A stretch of DNA of 64,000 bases. Source: an uncultured Methanobrevibacter sp. GTDB lineage: Archaea > Methanobacteriota > Methanobacteria > Methanobacteriales > Methanobacteriaceae. The notes below the pieces were generated by a model. The model was not told where the DNA came from and did no database searches. It saw only the letters and a list, made by a program, of their open reading frames with translations. Below, piece after piece: positions 46,335 through 55,403 of the stretch. Both the position numbers and the translations under genes were made by a program. Location of the stretch: the NCBI RefSeq assembly GCF_902774605.1, contig NZ_CACYJE010000001.1, positions 23,331 to 87,330 on the forward strand, written 5' to 3'. Each line of letters begins with the position of its first letter. Position 1 is the first letter of the stretch.

Positions 46335-47694
46335 GGTCTCGGCTCCTTATAAGCTTGTTGATATAGAGTTCGATGCATGCGTAGCAGATGAGCGATCCGA
46401 TTCCCCCTCCAAGAAGCATTCCGCAGTATATTCCGAACTCGCCCATTTGGAATGTGAATCCTAGGAGATATGCAAATATTAATACGAGAATGAATTCCCT
46501 GAATGTTGTGAGAAGAAAAGATATTGTTCCCTTGCCGACTCCCTGGAAAACGTTACCGGCGCTTGCTCCGAACGGCACGTATAGTATGAACAGGCTCATT
46601 ATTTGAAGGAACCCTGCAATCAACGGCGCCAGCTTGGCGCTGCTTTGGGAGTATGAGAATATCAGGGCGATTTGGTTAGAGAATACCATCAGGATTATGC
46701 ACACGATGACTGATGCTATAAGTGCGACCTTGACGGCGTATCTGGCAACAACTCTGAGGTTTTCATATTTTCTTGCCCCGAATGCCACGCCGGCTACGGA
46801 TATTGCTGCGGTTCCGACTCCTATTGCCGGAAGCATTCCGATGTTGACTATCCTCCATCCTGCAGTATACACTGCCACTGATGTCGGTCCGGACACTATT
46901 GTGAGCATATAGTTCACAAAAATGGTTAAAACTGACAATACCAGCTGCTCGAGGCTTGCAGGTATTCCCACCACCAGTATGTCCTTGTACATGCCGAGGT
47001 TGTTGTGGAAGTCCTTTCTGTTGTATGAGAGGTAAGTGTCTTTCTTGACGAATATCCAGTAGAACATTACAAGAAGGCTTATGAAGGGTCCGATTGCGGT
47101 TGCCCATGCTGCCCCTGCTATTCCCATGTTCAGTGTGTAGATGAATATGGGGTCAAGTATCATGTTGATTATTGCTGCGAGGGCTATCGGAACGGTTGCC
47201 CTTTTGATGTCGCCCTCGGCCCTGAATGCTCCTCCGACTATTGGAGGCATCAGGAGGCCGAATGTCCATGCGAATATGATGAATGCGTACTCCATTGCAT
47301 AGTCAATCACTGATGAGGCACCCATCATCATCAGCAGTGGATTGAGGAATGCTAGAAATAGTATTGTGATGACTATTGACACCACTGCGCTTAATATCAG
47401 GTTGTGTATTGCCGCATTGTTTGCTGATGAGCGGTCTTCAGCTCCGATGTATCTGGAAATCAGGGAGTTTCCCCCTGCTCCAAGCCCGTTTCCGAATCCC
47501 ACCATTATCATGAACAATGGTGTTACATAACCCAGTGCCGCTAGGGGGTCGGGTCCAAGTCCTGCCACCCATATGCTGTCGATGATGTTGTTTGCGAATA
47601 TCAAGAACATGCTTGCTATTATCGGCACTGACAGCTTGTTTATGGCCTTTTTAGGGTCGCCTGTTATCATTTCAATGTTTTCGTTCTTCTCCAT
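46324..47694 (-). CDS. MATE-family efflux transporter
   Basis: A 456-residue membrane protein with about 12 predicted helices. The N-terminus (KKAINKLSVPIIASMFLI) and the repeat GLGPDPLAALGYVTPLF are typical of MATE exporters, which use H+ or Na+ gradients to expel cationic drugs. Both halves contain related segments, as expected from the internal duplication. The start at 47694 follows GAGAGG. It is the first gene of the operon and lies directly downstream of the paired MarR-type palindromes. Confidence 0.92.
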   Translation of the reverse strand: MEKNENIEMITGDPKKAINKLSVPIIASMFLIFANNIIDSIWVAGLGPDPLAALGYVTPLFMIMVGFGNGLGAGGNSLISRYIGAEDRSSANNAAIHNLILSAVVSIVITILFLAFLNPLLMMMGASSVIDYAMEYAFIIFAWTFGLLMPPIVGGAFRAEGDIKRATVPIALAAIINMILDPIFIYTLNMGIAGAAWATAIGPFISLLVMFYWIFVKKDTYLSYNRKDFHNNLGMYKDILVVGIPASLEQLVLSVLTIFVNYMLTIVSGPTSVAVYTAGWRIVNIGMLPAIGVGTAAISVAGVAFGARKYENLRVVARYAVKVALIASVIVCIILMVFSNQIALIFSYSQSSAKLAPLIAGFLQIMSLFILYVPFGASAGNVFQGVGKGTISFLLTTFREFILVLIFAYLLGFTFQMGEFGIYCGMLLGGGIGSLICYACIELYINKLIRSRDHGV

Positions 47695-47706
47695 AAGTTA
47701 ACCTCT

Positions 47707-47758
47707 CTTGCATATGCAATTATACTCTTGTATATGCAAGTGTTGGCATATAAAGCTA
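47707..47758 (-). promoter_or_regulatory. MATE-marR promoter with two palindromic operators
   Basis: CTTGCATATGCAAT (47707-47720, core TTGCATATGCAA a perfect palindrome) and CTTGTATATGCAAG (47727-47740, one mismatch from perfect) are 20 bp apart centre to centre, close to two helical turns. On the minus strand a TATA box CTTTATATGCC (47748-47758) lies just upstream, so the boxes cover the expected transcription start. This fits repression by the operon's own MarR protein. Confidence 0.7.
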
Positions 47759-47802
47759 TTGATTCTCACAAAAAACCAATTAAAAAAAGAAAAATTGAGG
47801 GA

Positions 47803-48456
47803 CTATTGAAGGTTGCCCTCTTCATCAACCATATCTCCGGACTCATAGGCGTTTCTCATGTATTCCGCAGACATTCCATCATTCTGACCGCCGCGTATCA
47901 CTCCATTGTCATCATAATAGAAATTGTACTGGCTGTCATAGTGCAGATTGCCCTGGGAACTGGAGTTTCCATTATATAATGATGTTCCCGCACTGGAATT
48001 GCTCTGGGTAGGCTGGGAGCTGCTTTCGGATTCGGCAGTGTCGCTTGAAGCCGTGTCGGAGGAGGCTCCTTCGCTGACGGTTATTGTCTGCTTGGCGCTG
48101 CATCCGTTATATTTCAAGGTTCCGTTATATGATACGATAACATCATAGCTTCCAGGCGCCTCATTGTTCAAGACAAGTGACCCCTTGCCCTCAACATCGG
48201 TTATGATTGAATAGGTCTGGTTTTCACCGTTTTCAACGAATGTTATTGTAATGTTCTGGTTATCAAGATGCTGTCCTTTCTCATCGTTAAGTTCAAATTG
48301 AATCGCTTCACCGTTTTTTAATGTGGCTTGGCTTAAAAATTTAATCTCAGTATTGAGCATGCCCTCATCATTGTTGCCGTGGTGTGTGAGTGCAAAAGCC
48401 CCAACTATCGCAACGATGACGACAACAGCTATGATTATTAGAATGTTCCTTTGCAT
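47803..48456 (-). CDS. Membrane-anchored extracellular protein with one Ig-like domain
   Basis: A 217-residue protein with an N-terminal uncleaved membrane anchor (residues 4-23, IIIAVVVIVAIVGAFAL). An Ig-like domain of the kind seen in the big adhesins covers about 35-130 (SQATLKNGEAIQFELND ... GSYDVIVSYNGTLKY). A Ser/Thr/Asn linker and a Tyr/Gly/Asn-rich tail follow. No enzyme motif is present. The function is unknown, and a surface role is likely. The start at 48456 follows GGTGAT with a 4-base gap; a GTG at 48465 overlaps that site and is not used. Confidence 0.7.
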   Translation of the reverse strand: MQRNILIIIAVVVIVAIVGAFALTHHGNNDEGMLNTEIKFLSQATLKNGEAIQFELNDEKGQHLDNQNITITFVENGENQTYSIITDVEGKGSLVLNNEAPGSYDVIVSYNGTLKYNGCSAKQTITVSEGASSDTASSDTAESESSSQPTQSNSSAGTSLYNGNSSSQGNLHYDSQYNFYYDDNGVIRGGQNDGMSAEYMRNAYESGDMVDEEGNLQ

Positions 48457-48625
48457 TGCTATCACCTGATTAAATATCTATTTTCAACATATTTAACATT
48501 TGATAAAATGAATTCAAATTAAAATTATGATTGCATGCTGGAAATTTCAACGAAAACCTACGTTTCTAAATTAATTATAAATATTTCCTGAAAACATAGT
48601 ATTAATATAATAGGAGACTATGATT

Positions 48626-49936
48626 ATGAAGGTTTTAGTTGTTGGAACTGGAGCTCGTGAAAACGCAATAGCAGATGCTTTAAAGGATGATGTTGAACTA
48701 TACGTTTACATGAGCAAGGTAAACCCTGGAATGAGCAAAATCGCCGAGTACAAGCAAGGCGATGAGGGAGAAGTCGAAAAGGTGGCCGAATACGCTGTGG
48801 AAAACGACATTGACATTGCATTCATCGGCCCTGAAGCACCGCTCGGAAAGGGAATAGTTGACGAGCTTGAAAAGAACGGCATAAAATGCGTTGGACCAAC
48901 CCAAAGTGCGGCACGCATAGAAACAGACAAGTCATTCATGAGGAAACTCTTCGAGGACTATGAAATCGAAGGATCATTAATCTATAAGGTATTCGACAAT
49001 TCAGAGGATGTTTCAGAATTTTTAGACGAGTTCGACCGTGACGTGGTGGTTAAACCTGTCGGATTGACAGGCGGTAAAGGAGTTAAAATCGTCGGCGACC
49101 ACTTAAAGGACAATGAGGAAGCAAAAGAATACTCATGCGAAGTAATCGACAATGTCATGGGCGGATTTGCACAAGTAATCATTGAGGAAAGATTGATCGG
49201 TGAGGAATTCACAATCCAAGCATTCTGTGACGGAGAACACCTCGCACCGATGCCTGCAGCACAGGACCATCCTCACGCATTTGAAGGCGACGTCGGCGCA
49301 ATCACCGGAGGAATGGGCTCATACTCCGATGTAGGGGGACTGCTGCCGTTCCTGACTCAGGATGATTATGACAGGGCAGTTGAAATCATGCAGGCAACCA
49401 TCAAGGCAATCGCAGAGGAAGCAGAACCATACAAAGGTATCTTATATGGCCAGTTCATGCTCACCGCCGACGGACCAAAACTCATAGAGTACAATGCAAG
49501 GTTCGGAGACCCTGAAGCCATGAACGTGCTGCCTCTCTTGAAAACACCATTGGCTGAAGTGTGCCAGGCTATCGTTGACGGCACATTGGATAAGGTGGAA
49601 TTCGAGGACAAGGCAAGCGTGTGCAAGTACATCGTGCCTGACGGATACCCTGAAACAGAACACGCCGGCGAGATTATAGAAGTTGATGAGAAAGCCATCG
49701 AGGACATGGGCGCTAAGGTATTCTACGCGGCAGTGTCTGAGGAAGATGATGGCATTCACCTGTCCGGTTCAAGGGCATTGGGCATAGTGGCCAGCGGCGA
49801 ATCAATCGAGGAAGCTGAAAAAGTGGCTGAAAAGGCATGTGACTTCGTCAAGGGTAACGTTTACCACAGAAGAGACGTCGGAACAGCCGAACTTGTAGGC
49901 AAGCGCGTTGAACATATGAAAGAAATTCTAAACTAG
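48626..49936 (+). CDS. purD: Phosphoribosylamine--glycine ligase
   Basis: A 436-residue GAR synthetase, the second step of purine synthesis, of ATP-grasp fold. [17 protein letters not shown] is the N-terminal nucleotide-binding segment; [17 protein letters not shown] is the ATP-grasp loop, and the family signature [17 protein letters not shown] is present. Two ATGs (48620, 48626) follow GGAG at 48613-48616; the second has the better spacing. The gene ends in TAG, and the same reading frame stays open for another 289 codons, discussed under the TMEM175-like gene. Confidence 0.94.
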   Translation: MKVLVVGTGARENAIADALKDDVELYVYMSKVNPGMSKIAEYKQGDEGEVEKVAEYAVENDIDIAFIGPEAPLGKGIVDELEKNGIKCVGPTQSAARIETDKSFMRKLFEDYEIEGSLIYKVFDNSEDVSEFLDEFDRDVVVKPVGLTGGKGVKIVGDHLKDNEEAKEYSCEVIDNVMGGFAQVIIEERLIGEEFTIQAFCDGEHLAPMPAAQDHPHAFEGDVGAITGGMGSYSDVGGLLPFLTQDDYDRAVEIMQATIKAIAEEAEPYKGILYGQFMLTADGPKLIEYNARFGDPEAMNVLPLLKTPLAEVCQAIVDGTLDKVEFEDKASVCKYIVPDGYPETEHAGEIIEVDEKAIEDMGAKVFYAAVSEEDDGIHLSGSRALGIVASGESIEEAEKVAEKACDFVKGNVYHRRDVGTAELVGKRVEHMKEILN

Positions 49937-49964
49937 AAATTTCTTTTAAACCCTTCTTTTTTTT
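49919..49964 (+). terminator. Terminator-like hairpin at the end of purD
   Basis: AAAGAAATT (49919-49927) pairs with AATTTCTTT (49938-49946) over the stop codon, with eight T at 49957-49964. Only two bases separate the T-run from the ribosome binding site of the next gene, so termination must be partial if that gene is expressed from purD transcription. Confidence 0.6.
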
Positions 49965-49966
49965 CA

Positions 49967-50206
49967 GGTGATAGCATCACTCAGAAAGACTTTGAGGAAT
50001 CCGAAGAGTTTGAAGAATTAAAACATCAAATAAGTAAACAATTTCAGGAATTAAGCAAATACGCTGACAGTGAAACTCTAGCGAAAATCGAAGACCTTAA
50101 AAAAGACATTGCTGAAAAATACTCTCATGACCCTAAGTTCGATAAGAAAGTCGATGAGGTTAAGACAAGCTTCTATCAGCGTTTCAAAGAATCGCTCGAA
50201 CGGGAC
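49967..50206 (+). other. Start-less in-frame N-terminal extension of the TMEM175-like gene
   Basis: GGTGAT at 49967-49972 is followed three bases later by ATC at 49976, exactly where ATG would be expected (compare GGTGAT-GCA-ATG before leuA). From ATC the frame is open through 77 codons into the ATG at 50207. The encoded peptide is charged and helical (EEFEELKHQISKQFQELSKY ... DLKKDIAEKY ... SFYQRFKESLERD) and looks like real protein. No ATG, GTG or TTG occurs in frame in this stretch. Either the start codon has mutated, translation starts at ATC, or there is a sequence error. Confidence 0.7.
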
Positions 50207-50803
50207 ATGGACATTGACCCTGGAAGGCTTCTGGGATTGACTGACGGCATTTTTGGAATGGTAATGACTCTCCTGGTGTTCGGTATGGCATTGCCTGAAA
50301 TAAAGATATTGACCTATGGGGATTTCATCGGATTCATACACTCCATCGCCCCAACTTTCGGAGTCACCATAGTCAGCTTCATCCTGGTCAGTTCATTTTG
50401 GGTTTATCACCATGAGTTCATCAAGATTAATAATCTGAACATGCCTTACCTATGGATAAACATACTGTTTTTAGCAAGCATTTCATTCATACCATTCTCC
50501 ACCACTATTATAGGCACATATTCCCATTTCTTCCTGTCTGAAGTGATTTTCGGGATAAACATATTCCTGACACTGTTACTGTTCATGATTATGTACACAT
50601 ACGCCTACCGTAGGGGATTTTTGGAAAACAAGCCTTCCAAAGAGGAGAATATGTATGTCTTCAACACTCTTGTAATCATCATGGTCCTGACTGTTGCGGT
50701 CAATCTTTTGGATTTCAAAGTGTCCAACAATTTCATTTACCTCTTCCTGTTGGTTCCGGTAATATCCACAATCAGAGATATCAACTTTAAAATGAAATCA
50801 TGA
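50207..50803 (+). CDS. TMEM175-like (DUF1211) potassium-channel-family membrane protein
   Basis: A 198-residue membrane protein from the first available ATG. The N-terminal helix LLGLTDGIFGMVMTLLVF matches the family pattern xxFSDGVFAIAxTLLV, where the FSD motif (here LTD) lines the pore of TMEM175 channels. Five or six further helices follow (for example IAPTFGVTIVSFILVSSFWVY). Bacterial and archaeal members are proposed potassium channels. The natural protein is probably longer, beginning near 49976. It is in the same frame as purD and separated from it by a terminator-like hairpin. Confidence 0.75.
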   Translation: MDIDPGRLLGLTDGIFGMVMTLLVFGMALPEIKILTYGDFIGFIHSIAPTFGVTIVSFILVSSFWVYHHEFIKINNLNMPYLWINILFLASISFIPFSTTIIGTYSHFFLSEVIFGINIFLTLLLFMIMYTYAYRRGFLENKPSKEENMYVFNTLVIIMVLTVAVNLLDFKVSNNFIYLFLLVPVISTIRDINFKMKS

Positions 50804-50964
50804 ATGTTGTTTTTTGGAAATATTGGCGAACATCATGTTTTCATTATTTATTTTTCTTATAGTATTTGATTATTCAAGGTTTGTTTGCTGAGAACCTTAT
50901 GGAAACATTTAATATATATAAATAAGAAATATTTATTTTTATTATGATTATTTAGGGGAATTAA

Positions 50965-51876
50965 ATGATGGGCAGTTTATTATCAGTTAGCGATATTAAG
51001 GATGATGTGAAATATATTCTGGATTTGGCCGGCAAAATCAAGGCGGGCGAAATCGAGGAAAAACCTCTCAAGGACAAGACACTGGCGATGATTTTCCAGA
51101 AATCATCAACCCGTACCAGGGTGTCATTCGACGTTGGAATGTACCAGTTGGGAGGCAGGGCGATCTTTCTCTCATCCAATGACTTGCAGATGGGCAGGGG
51201 AGAGCCAATATATGATACCGCTAAGGTGTTGAGCCGTTTCGTTGATGGCATAATGATACGCGCCATCAAGCACAGTGATGTTGAGGAACTGGCCGAACAC
51301 GCTGACGTTCCTGTAATCAGTGGACTCACCGATTACGAGCACCCTTGCCAGGCATTGGCTGACATGCTCACTGTCAAGGAGCATCTGGGCGACTGGACTG
51401 GTAAGAAGATTTGCTTTGTCGGTGATGGAAACAACGTTTGCAATTCCCTTTTATTGATTGCTCCATTGCTCGGCATGGACATGTCCGTGGCCTGCCCTAA
51501 AGGATATGAGCCCGACGATGAAATTCTGAAAACTGCTAATGAATATGCCGATGAGAACAATACTGAAATCACAGTCACCGATGACATTGGCGTTGCATTG
51601 GAAAAGGTTGATGTGGTCTACACTGACGTTTGGGTCAGCATGGGTGATGAGGCTGAAGCGGCTCAAAGGGAAAAGGATTTCGCACCTTTCCAGGTTAATT
51701 CAGATTTAATGGGTCTTGCCAATCCGGGAGCTATTTTCATGCATTGCCTTCCGGCCATAAGGGGTCAGGAAGTGACAGCCGAGGTCATTGACGGTCCGCA
51801 ATCTGTCATCTTTGACGAGGCGGAAAACCGCATGCACGCCCAGAAGGCCGTCTTATATTATTATATGAAGGATTAG
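50965..51876 (+). CDS. argF: Ornithine carbamoyltransferase
   Basis: A 303-residue enzyme that makes citrulline from ornithine and carbamoyl phosphate. The carbamoyl phosphate motif SSTRTRVSF is near residue 50, HPCQALADMLT near 133, and FMHCLPAIRG with the catalytic Cys near 258. The ornithine loop SMGDEAE replaces the aspartate-specific loop, separating it from PyrB. GGGG lies 6 bp before the ATG at 50965; a second ATG follows directly. It converges with the zinc-ribbon gene, overlapping by 4 bp. Confidence 0.94.
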   Translation: MMGSLLSVSDIKDDVKYILDLAGKIKAGEIEEKPLKDKTLAMIFQKSSTRTRVSFDVGMYQLGGRAIFLSSNDLQMGRGEPIYDTAKVLSRFVDGIMIRAIKHSDVEELAEHADVPVISGLTDYEHPCQALADMLTVKEHLGDWTGKKICFVGDGNNVCNSLLLIAPLLGMDMSVACPKGYEPDDEILKTANEYADENNTEITVTDDIGVALEKVDVVYTDVWVSMGDEAEAAQREKDFAPFQVNSDLMGLANPGAIFMHCLPAIRGQEVTAEVIDGPQSVIFDEAENRMHAQKAVLYYYMKD

Positions 51877-52121
51877 AGATGGAATATTGTCCCTAATATT
51901 CCGAACACTATAAATATTACAACTATGCAGATGCAGCAGCTCATCAGGTCATTATTGCTCTTGCTTGAGGATGTTGTGGTTGTGCTTCTTGTTTCTTGAT
52001 GATTTGCTCCGGTGTCTGTGATTACTTCTGCTTTTTTTACTTCTTCAACTAGTCTTTCGCCGCAATTCCTGCAGAACACTGCATTGTCAGGATTGTCTTC
52101 ACCGCATTTTCTACAATACAT
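51873..52121 (-). CDS. Zinc-ribbon membrane protein
   Basis: An 82-residue protein with an N-terminal zinc ribbon (YCRKCGEDNPDNAVFCRNCGERL, i.e. CxxC-x12-CxxC), a low-complexity Thr/Ser linker and a C-terminal membrane helix (CICIVVIFIVFGILGTIF). Small proteins of this form are common in Methanobrevibacter and have no assigned role. It overlaps the DUF2085 gene by 11 bp, so both are on one minus-strand transcript. Confidence 0.8.
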   Translation of the reverse strand: MYCRKCGEDNPDNAVFCRNCGERLVEEVKKAEVITDTGANHQETRSTTTTSSSKSNNDLMSCCICIVVIFIVFGILGTIFHL

Positions 52122-52443
52122 TTAAAATCCATCCTATTATTATTTTAAAAAAGATTATTAAACCCACGCCGCCGACGAATCCTGTAGCGAACCTTAAATT
52201 ATTGGTGCTTTCCCTTGGACCGAAATACTGTGTCAGGCCATCCACGGCCACGGGAATCATAAGTATCATTGATATGAGAAGCATCCTGAAGTCATAGGGG
52301 TGCCTGTAAAAGAAGTTAACGATTAGATAAACCGCCAATCCAGTGTAGAATCCTGTGCATCTTGCACATACTGGGAACTGATGGCCTTTGATGAAGAAAC
52401 TCCTTTCAGGGATTCTGTGGCATAAGTATTTTGTAGGGTTCAT
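52111..52443 (-). CDS. DUF2085 family membrane protein
   Basis: A 110-residue protein with the DUF2085 signature: CHRIPERSFFIKGHQFPVCARCTGFYTG, cited in parts as CHRIPERS and PVCARCTGFYTG. Three predicted helices follow. The Cys and His residues suggest metal or redox binding, but no function is established. The ATG at 52443 is preceded by TGTGAGA; the longer TTG-initiated frame at 52455 covers that site and is rejected. Confidence 0.8.
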   Translation of the reverse strand: MNPTKYLCHRIPERSFFIKGHQFPVCARCTGFYTGLAVYLIVNFFYRHPYDFRMLLISMILMIPVAVDGLTQYFGPRESTNNLRFATGFVGGVGLIIFFKIIIGWILNVL

Positions 52444-52541
52444 ATTCTCACACAATTTGCTAACATTAATTTGATTTCAATAATTATATATATTTTTTTA
52501 TTCAAAACTTATTGTATAATATATGAAAAAAGGTTTTTACA

Positions 52542-54236
52542 ATGAGAGGCGGAGAAGCGATAATTGAATCCCTCAAGAACATGGGGGTTAAGACAATATT
52601 TGGTTATCCTGGCGGACAGACCATACCATTCTATGACATGCTATATGATGCAGACATTGATCATATACTTGTAAGACACGAACAGGCCGCAGCTCACGCA
52701 GCTGACGGATATGCAAGGGCATCAGGTCGTGTGGGAGTGTGCTTGGCAACATCCGGCCCGGGGGCAACCAATCTTGTAACAGGTATTGGAACAGCTTTCA
52801 TGGATTCCTCTCCTATCGTGGCCATTACAGGTCAAGTTCCCACTCACCTAATCGGAAATGATGCTTTCCAGGAAGCGGACATTGTTGGAATCACTATGCC
52901 AATCGTAAAGCATAGTTTCCAGCCAAAAAACCCTGATTTGATACCTTCAATCGTCAAGTCCAGTTTTGAAATCGCTTCCACTGGAAGACCAGGGCCTGTC
53001 CTCATCGATGTTCCCAAGGAGGTTCAGGAAGGCGAGCTTACAGGATTCGACGATTCATTGATTGAAACACCTGGATATAATCCCACCGTCAAGGGAAACA
53101 TCAGGCAAATCAAGAAGGCCCGTGACTTAATCCGCGAAGCCAAAAAGCCAATGATCCTTGCCGGTGCAGGCGTTATCATGTCCAATGCATGCTGTGAGTT
53201 GAAGAAATTGGCTGAAACCATTAACGCGCCTGTGATGACTTCACTTTTAGGTAAGGGGGCATTTGATGAGACCAATGATTTGGCATTGGGAATGCTTGGA
53301 ATGCATGGAAGGAAGGTTTCAAACGATTACGTCAACGAATCAGACCTGCTGATTGCAATCGGCATAAGGTTCTCGGACAGGACAACCGGAAGGCTGGACA
53401 GTTTCGTTCCAGACACTAAAGTAATCCACATTGACATTGACCCTGCTGAAATCGGCAAGAATGTTGAGGTGGACCTTCCGATAGTGGGTGACGCTAGAAA
53501 CGTATTGGAATCATTGAATAAATTATTGAACGATTACAAGCCATCAAAAGAGGTTAACGATTGGACAGACATGATAAGGCAGAAAAAAATGGAACTGTTG
53601 CCTCGCGTAACCTATGATGACGTGCCGTTGAAGCCGCAGGCTGTAATCAAGGAGATTGCAGAAGTCCTCACTCCTGATTCAATACTTACAACAGATGTGG
53701 GTCAGAACCAGATGTGGGCCGCTCATTTCTTTGACACTCAAAAGCCGCGCAAGTTCATATCATCCGGAGGGCTTGGAACCATGGGATTCGGATTCCCGTC
53801 AGCAATCGGTGCAAAGGTCGCATGCCCTGAAGACCCGGTTGTATCCATCAACGGTGACGGCGGATTCCTGATGGTCTGTCAGGAACTGGCAACAGTTCAT
53901 GAGTATGACATACCGGTAATTGCAATTGTATTGGAGAACAGGACACTCGGTATGGTGTATCAATGGCAAAGCCTATTGTACAATGAAAGACACTCACAGA
54001 CACTATTGGGCAACAGTCCCGACTTTGTCAAGCTGGCGGAAAGTTTTGGCGTGAACGCTTCAAGAATAACCAAGCCTGGAGAGACAAAAGAGGCTTTAAG
54101 CAAAGCAATCAAGGATAATGAACCAATCCTATTGGATATTGTGATAGACTCCGAGGAGGCCCTCCCGATGCTTCCGCCTGGAGCCGGAATAAATGAAATG
54201 ATTGGTGAGTACAAACTAGAAAAGGATGTGATTTAG
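52542..54236 (+). CDS. ilvB: Acetolactate synthase, large (catalytic) subunit
   Basis: A 564-residue TPP enzyme making acetolactate and acetohydroxybutyrate for valine, leucine and isoleucine. The catalytic Glu is in VRHEQAAAHAADGYARASG (cited as HEQAAAHAADGYA), FAD/TPP segments such as SGPGATNLVTGI are present, and the TPP-Mg motif starts at NGDGGFLM. QEADIVGIT and the MVYQWQSLLYNERHS loop favour a biosynthetic AHAS over other TPP enzymes. It directly abuts ilvN. Confidence 0.95.
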   Translation: MRGGEAIIESLKNMGVKTIFGYPGGQTIPFYDMLYDADIDHILVRHEQAAAHAADGYARASGRVGVCLATSGPGATNLVTGIGTAFMDSSPIVAITGQVPTHLIGNDAFQEADIVGITMPIVKHSFQPKNPDLIPSIVKSSFEIASTGRPGPVLIDVPKEVQEGELTGFDDSLIETPGYNPTVKGNIRQIKKARDLIREAKKPMILAGAGVIMSNACCELKKLAETINAPVMTSLLGKGAFDETNDLALGMLGMHGRKVSNDYVNESDLLIAIGIRFSDRTTGRLDSFVPDTKVIHIDIDPAEIGKNVEVDLPIVGDARNVLESLNKLLNDYKPSKEVNDWTDMIRQKKMELLPRVTYDDVPLKPQAVIKEIAEVLTPDSILTTDVGQNQMWAAHFFDTQKPRKFISSGGLGTMGFGFPSAIGAKVACPEDPVVSINGDGGFLMVCQELATVHEYDIPVIAIVLENRTLGMVYQWQSLLYNERHSQTLLGNSPDFVKLAESFGVNASRITKPGETKEALSKAIKDNEPILLDIVIDSEEALPMLPPGAGINEMIGEYKLEKDVI

Positions 54237-54722
54237 ATGGAAGAGCAATATCACATTATTTCAACACTCGTTGAAGACAAGCCAGGGGTCCTTCAAAAGG
54301 TTGCTGGAATGTTCAACCGCAGGGGATTCAACATTGACAGCATAACCGTTGGAAACTCAGAGGTCGAGGGACAATCCCGTATGGTGATAACCGTCCATGC
54401 AGATGAGAAGGGACTTGAGCAGGTCACCAAGCAATTGAATAAACTAATTGACGTTATCAAGATTAAAGATATTACTCAAAAAGCAGTCAAAAGGGAATTG
54501 TGCCTTGTAAAGGTTAATATCCCGGACGTTAAGGCAAGAGCAGAGATAATGCAGTACACCAATATCTTCCGAGCTCACATATTGGATGTTACAGAAGAGT
54601 CAATAATGGTTGAGCTAACCGGGGATAAGGAGAAAATCAATGCATTCATATCTTTAGTAGAGCCATTTGGCATAAAAAGAATAGCCCGCACAGGCCTTAC
54701 AGCCATGTCAAGGGGAGTATGA
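54237..54722 (+). CDS. ilvN: Acetolactate synthase, small (regulatory) subunit
   Basis: A 161-residue subunit with an N-terminal ACT domain (STLVEDKPGVLQKVAGMFNRRGFNIDSITVG, cited as DKPGVLQKVAGMFNRRGF) and the family C-terminal domain. It binds branched-chain amino acids, typically valine, to inhibit the catalytic subunit. Length is normal. The ATG follows the ilvB stop directly. Confidence 0.95.
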   Translation: MEEQYHIISTLVEDKPGVLQKVAGMFNRRGFNIDSITVGNSEVEGQSRMVITVHADEKGLEQVTKQLNKLIDVIKIKDITQKAVKRELCLVKVNIPDVKARAEIMQYTNIFRAHILDVTEESIMVELTGDKEKINAFISLVEPFGIKRIARTGLTAMSRGV

Positions 54723-54725
54723 AAA

Positions 54726-55253
54726 ATGACTATATTAGAAGACGTATTAAAAGACAATAAGGAATTTGTGGAAAACTTTGAAGGCGAAGAAATGTCACAC
54801 CATGCAGCCAAAAAACTGGCAATATTGACCTGTATGGACTGCAGACTCATCGACTTTTTCGAACCTGCACTCGGTCTTAAAAGGGGAGATGCAAAAATCG
54901 TCAGAAACGCAGGAAACTCCATTGTAGGGGAAGATGCAATAAGATCCATCGGTGCAGCATTATACAACCTTGGCGCTGAAGAGGTAATGGTTGTAGGTCA
55001 CACCGAATGCGGTATGGCAGGAGCCGACGCTGAAGCATTGAAAGAAAAAATGCTAGCACGCGGCATTAAAGAGGAAGACATTGCCAAATACGATTTGGCT
55101 GAATGGATTGGCGGTTTCGAGTCCGAAGAGGCAAACGTCATTGATGTTTGTGAAAAAATCAAGAACCATCCGCTGATCCCTGATGTGCCGGTGCACGGTT
55201 TAATCATCGATATCGTAACCGGTGAGTTGAAAGTATTGGTAGATGGCTATTAG
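54726..55253 (+). CDS. Beta-class carbonic anhydrase
   Basis: A 175-residue beta-carbonic anhydrase interconverting CO2 and bicarbonate. Zinc ligands are in CMDCRL (CxDxR dyad) near residue 38 and GHTECGM (HxxC) near residue 93. The short form resembles the Cab-type enzyme of Methanothermobacter. It lies 3 bp after ilvN and is followed by a terminator, so it is co-transcribed with acetolactate synthase, which releases CO2; the grouping may also reflect CO2 supply to methanogenesis (inference). Confidence 0.9.
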   Translation: MTILEDVLKDNKEFVENFEGEEMSHHAAKKLAILTCMDCRLIDFFEPALGLKRGDAKIVRNAGNSIVGEDAIRSIGAALYNLGAEEVMVVGHTECGMAGADAEALKEKMLARGIKEEDIAKYDLAEWIGGFESEEANVIDVCEKIKNHPLIPDVPVHGLIIDIVTGELKVLVDGY

Positions 55254-55275
55254 ACCCATCTATTTTTTCTTATTT
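55240..55275 (+). terminator. Terminator after ilvB-ilvN-carbonic anhydrase
   Basis: TAGATGG (55240-55246) pairs with CCATCTA (55256-55262) across the stop codon, followed by T-rich sequence. Confidence 0.65.
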
Positions 55276-55403
55276 TTTTAAATTCTACTTTTGTAAAATA
55301 TTTTTTATATTTAGGTTAGTTTTATTAATATTGAAAATCATAATTATTAAGTGATATTTTAGATATCTTAACTTATATAATACAATTTAAGAGATGATTT
55401 TAA

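Noticed and set aside
48626..50803. purD-TMEM175 fusion through TAG readthrough (pyrrolysine)
   Set aside because: No pyrrolysine genes are in the window, PurD is complete at its normal length, and a hairpin with a T-run covers the stop. Start-codon loss of the second gene is simpler.
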